Assembly (NCBI GenBank): GCA_020650975.1
Contig: JAIPMN010001704.1
Location: 1-21,994 of the forward strand
DNA length: 21,994 bases
Direction of reading: 5' to 3'
DNA from: Apostichopus californicus
Taxonomy: Eukaryota; Echinodermata; Holothuroidea; Aspidochirotida; Stichopodidae
Made by a program: the position numbers and the translations under genes. Each line of letters starts with the position of its first letter. Positions within the stretch are counted from its first letter, which is position 1. This document shows, piece after piece, positions 1 through 12,000 of this stretch. The notes below the pieces were generated by a model. The model saw only the letters and a list, made by a program, of their open reading frames with translations. It did no database searches and was not told the DNA's origin.

Positions 1-61
1 GAAGTCTTCCATGGCTTCGATGGTGTTTCCTCCCTTGAGTGACTCGTAAGAGCCATGGAGC
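1..61 (-). CDS. calpain coding exon 4 (partial, continues beyond the window)
   Basis: The acceptor tttatctgtag is followed by G at position 61, which completes the Lys codon split by the previous intron. The next 20 codons read [11 protein letters not shown] then NTIEAMEDF, the conserved continuation after EKAYAK in classical calpains. The exon is open to base 1, where the window ends. In relatives the exon goes on to TGG and later segments of the first protease subdomain, with the active-site His and Asn further downstream. Confidence 0.95.
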
Positions 62-3000
62 CTACAGATAAATCATAGAGAATCACATGAGCAAGCAGTA
101 AGGGTGGCCAATAATATATATGGAGCCTTGCTTTAAATCAAGAAAACGACAAACAAGAGGGAATATTGGATAACACAGAACTTCACATCTCACATCTCCC
201 TCAGCTGAATATTTGATGCAGGTTTCATGTCACACCCCCCCCAATAATTTGGTCGCTGTCGGCAAATTTTGGGTCTGTCGGCAAAAGGAGAAAAGGTGAA
301 GAGAGCGGAAGGGGAAGAAAGAAGGAAAGCTGAATAGAGAAAAGGAGAACGGGAGCTTCTTTATCGGTTATTTCGATTTTCCAGTTCTTCATCTGATAAA
401 CTCATTCACCAATCCAATCACCCGACGCCTGCAAGTTAAAAACCTCTCGGCAAATAACTGATAACGTCACGGCCGTCAGTATAGCTACTGTAGCCAGGCT
501 CAGCTAGACGAGTGCCAGAATCAGTGAAAGAAATGGAATTAAAGGCCTCCGTATAGGCCGCAGCCCACGAGTCGTGCTATCGTGTGACAACGTGTTGTTA
601 TTATCCTCTGTTCAGAATGACGTCATTGCAGATGTCATTCCTTCTATCGAAATGGAAATTCTACGGTGCCAAATTTGACTTAAAATATGCACCAGATTGC
701 ATCTAAGGACGTTTCAAAACTAAAAATTTTCAAAAATTTTTCCCCTTAGACCCCTCCCCCATTTCAGTCACCACTATCAGATTCGTCGGCAAATCAAATT
801 CTCCGCACCCCCCAACAAAAAAAACTTCGCTACGCCCCTGTTGTCAGGGACATTTAAAATGTCAGCTGGCCGCTTTTAGAATCCTCCATTTTCTCCTTGA
901 GTATATTTTGAAATGAGAATGCATTATTCTTTATCCAATATTTCCCGGGCCTCCTAAACAACCCCCAGCCCCCCCTCCACCTCTCATAAAGCTAGTGGGT
1001 ATTCACACCACTCCATTTATTTGCACTACCCATGAAGTCCAATTGTCTAGGTTGTTAGAGGACTGGTCACACATGTGGTATTCTGAAAGTTCATTTATCT
1101 GATTGATGGATCAAACCAAGTTAAAATCTATCTGAGATTTTAGTGAAAAACCAGAACATTAGAAAGTCCTGTGTCCTGTGATCCAGTAGAGGTACATACA
1201 CATGGAAATACACATACATGCACATGCTATCACCATGTAACAAAGGTTCTCTTTTGTCTTCGACCAGGGAGCAAAAGACAATGAAATAAAATCTCACTTG
1301 GCATAGGCCTTCTCTAGGAGGGCGCTCCAAAACTCATTCTTGTCCGTGGAGTGCACAAACACTAGACGACCCTGATAGGTTGGGAGACGGTCGTCAACGA
1401 CTATCTCCTTCCACTCCCCGTACTGCCAGAACATGAACTTGAAGATGCCAGCGTATCCCTGAGAAAAGCTCTGATCTGGAGGAACCACTTTGAAGAGAAG
1501 GTGCTCATCGAGAGCCAAGGCGGCGAGAGCAGCCAAAAACCAACAATCACCTGCACAGGGAAGAGAGGATTATTATTATTATTATTATTAATATTATTTC
1601 ACATCTTTACTAACAAAAATAAATTTTTTCTTCTATTTTGCTTCCTCAAAAGTGAACTAAAAATTTAGCCATTTTCTTTGACAAACAACTTTCTGTCTTT
1701 ATCAATTGTTCTCAAAGACGTATCCCCCCCCCCCCCCACTGAGCCCTCTTCCCCAGCCAACCAACCCTACTCATGGTACGGTATGACTTTGATCCTTGCC
1801 CTTACCATCTACCTTCGGACATTGTAAATGTACGTGAGCAATGCTGAGACCCTTATATCTCAAAACCAGAAACAAACATCCCATTCCTTAATAGGTATGT
1901 AGAATATAATATGGCAGTGGAGACGAAGTCAAAAGAAACAATAGAGATCTCAAACACGGTGACCAGAGAGTGAGACACCACCCTAGCTATATATTGAGAC
2001 ATGGTCTTCATGATTTCTATTTCCAGGAGACATAATCAAATCACTTGAATAGCAACACAGTCCATATAAACATCCTGGATTGTAATCAACAAACATTGGA
2101 TGAACATTAACATATTTATAGCCAGAAAATGTTGTCATGACAATAATCTTACTTGTCTTACTGAAAGATTAGACTGCATAATGTATTCTTTTAGGTAACA
2201 GGAGATGCCATATGTATTAACAGTTTTCAAAAGTGTACAATATGATAATTATCTGGTTGTTGTGTATTGCATTGTATTGATAACACAATAATATCTTCTT
2301 CTAAGTCTTTCAGAAATCCTCCAATCACTTCCTACCATACAACTCTCTGCAACAGACCCTTCCACACCCAATCCCCTAACTTCCTCCCCACCCCAACCCT
2401 CCCCCTCCCAACAGTTCATATCACTTCTTTTTATGGTGGTAAAATCAGTGCATATTTAACTCCATTGTAGGGTTCACATTATGTTCAAACATAAATTAGA
2501 CTTGGAACAAAGCTACATTAAACTGTACTCAAATATTTTTTTCAGCTCAATCTGATGATTCACACACATTTGAGAACCAACTGTGCATGTGTGCCCAGAG
2601 TCTACTTGTGATAAAGTTTACCATATGGAAGGCTATGAACTTGGCATTCACCAGGAAAGTTCAGCTCTTTGTACATATGCTAAATTAACAGAAGATAGTC
2701 CTTCTGAATGTCCTTCTATCATGCGGTCTGCTCTGGGCTTACCATTGAACTTTATGGAACGACTACGTTTATTAATACTCAACGTGGAATGCATTTCCTA
2801 TAATCCCGGCGGGGGGGGGGGGAGGGGGTGACAGCTAGTGGAAATTATGGACAAGCTCACAAGCACTGCAGATCATGGCAAGACATAACTACAATTTACT
2901 ACAGTATGGAATGTGTCAGTGTTTGTAGTCTGAAGTAGTGAACAAACATTCTACAAGAGCCAGACACATCAACTTATTACACCCTACAGAACTAATGACA

Positions 3001-6000
3001 GCTCTGATCTAGTGTACAGGTTATAACAAAAGGATGTTAAAGGAATAACAAAAGGAGATAACATAGGGATAACAAAGGGACATTTCACATTATGCTTGGA
3101 TTCATAACTGCCAAATTACACATTGATTTTTACATTGTTCCCCACAACTTACTGGTCTGAGGATTTAGGAGCGATGATACTTACCTGTCTCTGCTCCATG
3201 TATGCACTTTCCCCATCTACCTAAACTACATAACCGGATACATTCTAGCACTGTGCTCCCCCCCCCCTCTCACTTCTGGAGCCCCGCCCGCTTTCTCTTC
3301 CTTCTACATCTACCTTTCAGGAGATCAACTATGTGACTTTCTATCGCACAATAAGATATTAAAGCACTACAATCCTGCCTACAGTGATTGTGTAACAAGG
3401 ACCTGGCCTCAACAAACTAGATGGCACAAGGTGAATGTCATTTGATTCCTCAAAGTAAACTTTGTTTGAATTGGCAGCTTCTTCAATTTTGTCCTTTTTT
3501 TGTTGGAAATCCTACACAGTTATATACAGAGCATGTGCTAGGTTCTAGTCTTCAAAGCAGTGTATGTCTCGTTGGTTTCTTGAAGTTTAAAATTGAAAAT
3601 CCTGAATACTGGCTCTTGGATTTATGTCAAACTAAATTGACCCAAGGTAACATAACTAGGTAAGTCTGTATACCATGCAAAGGACACAAGAATTAGCTAA
3701 TTATTAGCATGATTGTACCTATCTGTACTCCCAGCTGTCAATTCAAAGCTCAGATTAACATTGCACAGAGCCCCATTAACATATAACTGAAATTATTTAT
3801 GACATTACAGTACTATTAGCACCAACGGATGAAGAGTACCTTAATATCCAAATGCACATTAATTACCTCCTGAACAATGTAAAGTTGTCCTGTTTAATAG
3901 CATCATTAACATGTCTAGACACCCTGACATGATCAGATATACAGTATGTACTATATTACACAGGGTAACTAATCATTGTGTCATTTAATGTGTCCATAAA
4001 AAAAATAAACTAGATGATACACCAACTCCAATTAACTCAGTGACCAAGGTAATGGTACACCGTCTAACTTTACTAAAAAGCAAATATCAAATTCACTCAT
4101 GCAGTCATGCATATTACTCAGAAGCCATATGATTGATCTTTGTTCATGACTATAACAGGGTAAGGCACCATGGCTGTGATGTCTTTTAGTATGATTTCAA
4201 ACTTTGTCTGGGTTTTGCACAGCCTTTGTGGGAGTTGTGACCTTTGTTGACAATAACCAATGTTTGAAAACTTTCTGTGTAAAACAACTGCTTAGTCTCC
4301 ATGTATTTTGTGTGTGCGTGTGTGTTAGTAGCAATTTTGTCATCATCATGTATAAACAGTAGTATCATGTTGCCAGATAACTTAATCACTGCTATATTAA
4401 AGCAAAATAACAGTATTGTTACTAAATGAAAATGACTTCTTTACTTTATCAAAACTTCACTTCACTTTTTGTGCGGCGGGGGAAGGGAGGGTGCAAGGGA
4501 AGGTTGGGACAAGTAAGGGTGGCTAATAGAGAATTTCATTCAATTATGCATCTTTTATATATTGCATATATATATATATATGTTTTTGTATGTAATGTAC
4601 ATGTTACATATGACAGGTAATTTATATAGAACCTTTTGCAGTTAACGATGTCACCTAGAAGGAATTGTGACTATAGTATCATAATTTACATCTGTATATA
4701 TGCTACGTAACTTCTATCCATAATTCTAGATCTATATATATATCACCGCACTAAATATAACAGACAGTAACTATGTTGTGTGCATACATTCTCTGGTTTT
4801 ACAACTGTTTACTTTATGCTGGATTGGTATACAATAAAAGTGGAACGTATCACAACATAGTACTGTACTGTCAATTAATATTTGAACTCGCTACTGCACT
4901 TAGCAATAACGTACTGTACGTTTTGCGGTTGTGGTTGTATTTGCTCTGCGATACAGTACACTTCTATAGAAAGGCTACACTTGAATGGAATTGATAAATT
5001 TGTATGTCACAGGCAACTTATCTACATGATTTCTATATTAGCCTTCTTAGTACCTAGCTAATAATGAGAATCAATTCCATCAAAAAGTACCTTAATATTT
5101 AAACACAAAATAATGTGTAGACTGTGGTTTAACTGACAAGTACATAGATATTGCCTAGAACGATCTTTGCCAGATTTTGAGGTAGTTTTGTAGTCATTAG
5201 CAATAAATTTGAATTATAACAAAGATGCTTCTCCTTGACTCATTCACACAAACACAAATGTACGTAATAGAACTACAGTCCATAATCTCATCACCATATC
5301 TTGCTTCACCAGTCACATACAGTACAAGGTCTTGATTTTTGAATACAAGCTTTTGACAAACCACTGTGAAGTCTATGCAGTGTGGACATAACTGTTAGTT
5401 ACCATTACCTACCAGCAGAATGTTTAATAATCGACACCTAACAAAGGCCCAGTAAACCAGCAGTAGTCACTAACACACAAGCTGCAGTAATATACCAAAT
5501 TGTCCAGGGTTCGTTTTTTTTTGTTGCTTATGAGGGTATGCAATATGTAGATCCTACCTTTGTTGACAATTCACAAGCTCTTTGAATAATCATGAATAAG
5601 ACAGTATGGTAAATTATGTTTTTACATTGAATTATCTGGTAAGATTTTGTAACGGATGTTATTGTGATAAATGGAAACATTGATTGATACCAAAGGTGTA
5701 TCATTAAATTTAGTACTTCACAGCAGAATATCAAAGATTGTGGGGGGACAGGTAAGCGTAGAGCAAAGTAAATACTACAACACAAATGCAAACATGCAGA
5801 ACAAGTTTTGTACCAAGCAAAAACATAGTATTTTCAGCATGAGCAGAGATTTATTCCGTTAATTGTACAACAATAATAACAATCAACGCAGAGCTTCGAA
5901 TATGCTTGTGTTGTATTATTCATGAGAACTTCACTTGATGAAGTGCCCTTCAAGTTAGCTGCGGAAGCCAACCAAGCCTTCTCCGAGCTATGTCCATGGC

Positions 6001-9000
6001 AGAGACTTTGCATTCCAGTCCATAATGAATCAAGTCTGTACAGGGTCCTATCAACTGGATAGTTCATGTATTCTTTTTCAATTTCAATATTTCATACAAA
6101 TGAGATTGTAAGTGTTGTAAGGCAGCTATTTCAATTAGGTAATATTGTATATCTCTATATACAGATGTAGAACTTTGTGCTTGTAACTACTAATAACAGA
6201 CTGAAATATTTTATTGTTTTACATATTTTTGACAAATGCTGTATGTTAATACTTCAAATATGATCACTGTCCTTTGGTTAATCCTGAGGAGTAACAGTAC
6301 AAGAGCAGTGTAATATGGCCTTCAATGTTAAAGTCTGCAGACTTCTATTAAATATTAGAACTTTAGATTAGCTTGTACTGCACTTAGCAACAATGTACTG
6401 TATGCTTTGCGATTGTGGTTGTATTTGCTCTGTGATACGGTACACTTGTACAGCAAGGCTCTGCTTGAATGAAGTGATTAGTGAGGAAGTGATTAGTTTG
6501 CATTACAATTTACATACAGTTTGCCACAGGAAAAATTTTCTCCAATCTCAGCTAGTTAATTAATTATTAGACAGAGCTGTATGATGATAAAGTTAATCCT
6601 TCAAATACGATCACTATCCTTTGGTTAATCCTTCGGGATTAACAGTCTGAGAGCACTGTTACATGGCTTACAGTCTTTACGACTGCAAAGTCGTTTGAGT
6701 TGCCACCCATACCTTTGCATGTCCACTAGTAAAATTCCAGGATGACCTGAGATGATGAAACCAGTAAGGTGTAAATGAAATTCCAAGAATGCATGCACTC
6801 CAGGCATGGAGTGATGACATACATATGTAATGAAGCCATCAACATTTACTACTGGACCAATGGGTTTGGTCGCATCCTTCTCTTACTTGCAATTACATCA
6901 GCCAATACTTCCGTTTTACTAAAGGAAACTATGAAGTTACTTTGGGGGGGGGGGGGGGGTTGCATGCCCGGCAAAACCTGACTTTTTTGTCTTTCTGACA
7001 CCAACAATATTATTGATTGACAGGTGAATGAATCTGTATTTGAATGCTTCACAAGTTAAGCTACAGTATGATACAGTGGTAATGTACTAGGTTGCATGTC
7101 CCCCATCCTCCTCCAACCCCTCCTCCCCTCTCCCTCCCCACCAAAAAGAAATCCACTTCTCTTTAAACATGTGTGTATGTTGAGAAAGCCAACCCAGCAA
7201 GGGTAAAACTTATAGTGAAACCCTGGATGTGACTTTGACAGTTGGTGATGGACCACTGTTAGCTATATGGTAGAGTAGAGCTGCTACCATATGGTGACTT
7301 TATAACAAAGTAAATTCAAACACTAACAAGTAACCTTTACAACTACCAGCTATGCAAAGTATTTGTCCATAGTGTAGAAATTATCACTAAATCAAATATA
7401 AGGCTGTTTATCCAGCAGAGCTGGGTTTCCTTTTTTTTTTTATTAAATATGATAGTCCAATAGGTTCTTGTGAGACAAACTTGTCAATAGAATACCATGA
7501 CCTTTCAACCTTTCTTTCAAGGAGGAACTTTGAATTGGGTTGAAAATTTGTCAAGACAAAAAAGGAACAATGCTGGTACTTTGGGTGCTTGAATGAGAAT
7601 GGCATTGACCGGAGGGGGCCATTCATATAGGGCGCACAGTGTCAAAAGGTTACCAGTTCATTCTAGGCACAGTAGAACGAGAGTGCTAAGGTTGTGGGAA
7701 ACAGGTAAGCGAGGAGCAAAGTAAATTCTTGTGAAACAGACTCATCAATAAAACAACCCATGACCTTTAACCTTTCTTTCAAAGTTACATGACATTCACC
7801 AACATATCAAGTACTACATAATATATTCTTCCAACTGGGATTTTAGGAGTCATTTCATATTCTGATCAATGCTGACCTGCACACTTAATGAAACTGTGTA
7901 CATGAGCTATAGAGTAAAGGCAATGCTAAAATATCAGTTTCCCTCCCTGCCATGCACGGAAAAAAAAAGAGTGGCATACTAAAAGAAGGTCTGTGATGAC
8001 GACTTGTTCACAACTTTCCTGATTTACTTGATTGACGACAAAAGCTAATTGAAATCATGTAAGTCCATTCGTGTCAATGAATATTTTATTGCGAATATGT
8101 TTTATTTCAGAATAGGTTGCAGTGCAATATATGTCAACATACTCCGCAGACGACGGATGGATATATTTTGGATAACTTTTGTTGAGACAGTTAATTGAAG
8201 TCTATGCAAACAGCCACAACCCACAGAAAATCACTATTGAAAGATTCCAGGTAGTTGGAGACAGGAGAGGAGGGAAGTGAATTTGCATAGACCTGTTAGC
8301 CTACTGTAGTAGTATATACCTACTAACATGTGTACAGTATCTATGGTACTGTGTACAGATCAGTATAACACCGGTTCTTACCTAGTTCTCCTTGAGCGAT
8401 ATCAAACCTGCTCGCACCGCCAACAAACATCTGAGGATTATCACAAAGCTCCTGAAATGATAAGAAAGATACAGTAGCATCAAGAAGAGATGAATATTAC
8501 ACAAAAGTGTAAACACACATCCTCACAGTCTACATTAAAATAAGCAATATTCCAAAACATATGGGGTAGTCTATAAAATAGTGTAATATTGATCGTACAC
8601 AGGTAAGCTCTATAAGCACTTAAAATCTTCTTTCGAAGTCTTCTGCGGCAAAACAAATTTGTTAAAAATTCACATATATTAACCCAGCTGGAAAAGAAGC
8701 TGGAAAAGAAAGCATTACAGTATATATATTTTTGACATATTGCAAAATAAGCAACCAGGAATCGGTGTCATGGTTACTAACAGGGTAATAACATCGGTTG
8801 ACTTTTGGTGTACCAAGGTTTAGCAATATTATGTACAAGGATGGGTGATTGAATTCATGCTATAGATGGGTTTAGGCTACTAATTTAATAATAGAACAAA
8901 AGTTGCAACTACAGTAAGAAGATAAAACCCTGCGTATTCCACACAGACCATTCATCACTCCAGTTACCTGTCTCCCCTTCCCAAGTAACTAGGGGGGGAG

Positions 9001-12000
9001 GGGGCTATATGCATCCCTATGTTAGGTAAATAGCTATGTTAGACCTACAGTAGAGTACAGTTCATCAAAGCACATTATAATTAGCACAAGTGTTTACCGA
9101 AATACCAGAACGGTACAAGAAAGTACTACAGTTCTGGGAAGACAGGTGAGCAAGAACTTATCTTGCCTCTCAATGATCCATTATTTTCATCCAATTTAAA
9201 ATAAAAACTTTAAGCATGTCTGAGTTCACATTTTCAGACAAACATATATTTTTGACATTAGGCAAAACAAGCAACCAGGAACTGGTGTCATGGTTACCAA
9301 CGGAATATTAACATCGGTAACTTTTGGTGTACCGAGGTTCACCAATATTAAAGTTTCGCCATGTACAAGGATGGGTGATTGAAAACATGCTATGTTTTTG
9401 AGCTATGAATTTGATAATAGATCAAAAAGTTGCAACTGAGAAGATAAAACACTGCATATTCCACAGACCATTCATCACTCCAATTACTTGTCTCCCCTTC
9501 CCACCTTCATAACAAGTCCTCCTCAACTAAATAACTAGGGGGGAGGGGGGACAATGAGTGTCCCCCTTTGTTAGGTAAATAGAGGTAAGACCTATAGTGC
9601 AGTTCATCAAAGCACATTATAATTAACACAAGTGTTTACCAAAATACCTGAACGGTAAAAATAAGTACTACAGTTCTGGGAAGACAGGTGAGCAAATATT
9701 TATCTTGCCTCTCAATGATCCATTTTCCATCCAATTTTAAAAAAAAAACTTTAAGCATGTCAGAGTTCACATTTTCAGACAAACATAAAGCATAAACTAA
9801 CATGTACTTGGTTGTTTGTTAGAAATTTCCAGATTTGCTTGTTATCCGATTTTAAGTATGTTATTTTTAGTTGTCAGGGTCTTGTGAAAGGTCAACCAGA
9901 CTGTCTTGATGGCTAGTCTGTATATACATTCAATCTCCCCAAATAACAGTCAGAGATTGTAAAGTCCACAACAGCCCTGGGAATGACCCTTTCATCCACA
10001 GTAACCAGCCACCACTGCTAATCTTGCCATTCAAGTACTGTTTGTATATATGTATGCCAAAGAGACCAACCTTTTTTATCCAGGAGCATTTTTGTGAAAA
10101 TAAAAAGTTCAGCTTCAATATAACTGAGAAGGAATGCCCTGGATTTATTTTGAAATACCCAAGAGTAAACATGATAGATTGTCTATCCCTCCTACACATT
10201 TCACTCAATCAGTGCTCTCTGCCTGGTGGGAGATGACCTCCGCTCGCCTCAAATATCCCTAGGTTTTATCACTGCTGCTTTTACCTTCAACCCTATTCAT
10301 TATTGCATGCCATCACCTTCTATGGCTAATGGTGAGTCGCTAGTGCTAGATTACGGAAACAGCTGCCTGGAGAGATTCTGCAGGGACTATGTACAATCAA
10401 CTGACTACATATATGCTACTCCTTCACACAAGCAGACTGTGGTACTGTACTTACTGTACAATATAGACAGACAGTGAGAGGAGTTGGCATACTAATAACC
10501 TTAGTTATTAAACTCAAACTGGGTGCACTGCTAACATCGGGCGCTAGCAAAGTTCAGTATAGCAATTTAATTTAATTTTAAATCACATTTTAGCTGTCTG
10601 GATTACTGAAGTTGTGAAAATAAAGAGATTGTACACAAATCATGAAACGTTAAATATTTTGACCAAACTATTTCCAGCATTTGAACCATTAAAGAGCAGA
10701 GCAGAGCAAGATAATTAGCTGATAAGTGTCATGATATCACATGGTAGGTGGATCATGTACACCAGCCGCTGTTCAACATTGAGTGGGCATATAACGCTGC
10801 ATACTGGAAGAAGCAATATGCCACACCTACACAAACTCTACATAGTTAACTGTAGTGTTAATTGATGCATGGCATTACCACAGCAGACAGTGTAATAACC
10901 AATGAATTGAGAATTGTAGTGTATCCAATGAATGGGAAATACAACACACTGTAGCTTATATATAATGTTTTCCACTCGCAGCCCCAACCCAACTTTCAAT
11001 ATATATACAAGTACAATATTTTAAGTTATAACCATCTACACTTTCCCCTACATTAATAAAATATTTCTTCTCAAGTAACTCAAGCTTACTGGGTCCATAC
11101 AACTTTAATTCCAAGTTTGTAACTACAGCTGGCTACAATATGTACAACACATATAAATTAGCCTGGTAAGTTATAACATGATACCATCTGTCTAGACCCT
11201 AAACATGCAAGTTTGGTTACAACCTATGTGCACTAGGCATGTGTGCGGGTATGTCTGCACATCCACTGTATGAGTCTAACTCCTGCCTACGCTGCAGTAC
11301 ATGTTGATATATTGTTATTATACCGACTCGATAAATTGTTATTAATCCAACAAACTAAATACAGTATTATACAACCTAGCTAGTGCTTGTATAGCGTGGA
11401 GGGAGAATTCTACTGTGTTTTTCTACAATACAAAACACGCCTACTGTATACTGCAACATTGTTAAAATTGTGAGACCGTACGTGGAGCACATACATGTGT
11501 CTGTACGATTAACACCCGGTTACATTGTTTACTCACACCTTTTTTTTTAACATTCACTGTTTGTAGAATCAGATCATTCAACTGAAAAGCATCTATATAG
11601 ATCCCATGCATGCTTCCTATTTAAGTCCAGATGCTTTACTTTATGAACTAAACATGATATATTGTTTAATAATCATATAAATTACCCAATTCTGCTGTAG
11701 ACAGCAAAACCGCAATTTGTGGATTTTGTGGTGGCATCTGGTCTGCCCCATGCTTGATTTATATATTTAGTACCATTACATTCAACATTCCATCATGACT
11801 TCTTACCCATATATACTGTAGTTTAAAAACACATTTATGTCACTGAGACAATTCATGTTATGATAAACAACCAGTTGTGACCTCACCAGGTTATCAAAAT
11901 AATGATTGTGTCAAAAATGTCAGCAAATGCATACTTAAGGGCTTCAAATATGACAGCATTTTGATGGAAGTTTACCGGTGTGGCATAAAGTTATTATTAC

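Larger units (their letters stand above)
1551..8381 (-). other. calpain intron 2
   Basis: This is a 6831-base intron with GTAAGA donor (from 8381) and ctgtgcag acceptor (to 1551). It is AT-rich and has no convincing gene. It holds a TTA microsatellite, several long C or G runs, a TA microsatellite, three diverged direct-repeat pairs and one unassigned coding-like island (5922-6062). In the rest, 1740-2800, 2830-4560, 4995-5900, 6063-6240, 6700-6940 and 7145-7460, I see only AT-rich sequence with stop-rich short frames. Confidence 0.85.

Noticed and set aside
4733-4745. TATA-like sequence as a promoter
   Set aside because: It is part of TA-rich simple sequence that recurs in the introns, with no gene start downstream on either strand.
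5506-5523. ggttcg followed by a T run, resembling a tRNA B box and pol III terminator
   Set aside because: No acceptor stem, anticodon arm or A box could be laid out upstream.
10226-10477. 83-codon plus-strand open frame in calpain intron 1
   Set aside because: No known motif and no adjacent matching splice sites; treated as chance.
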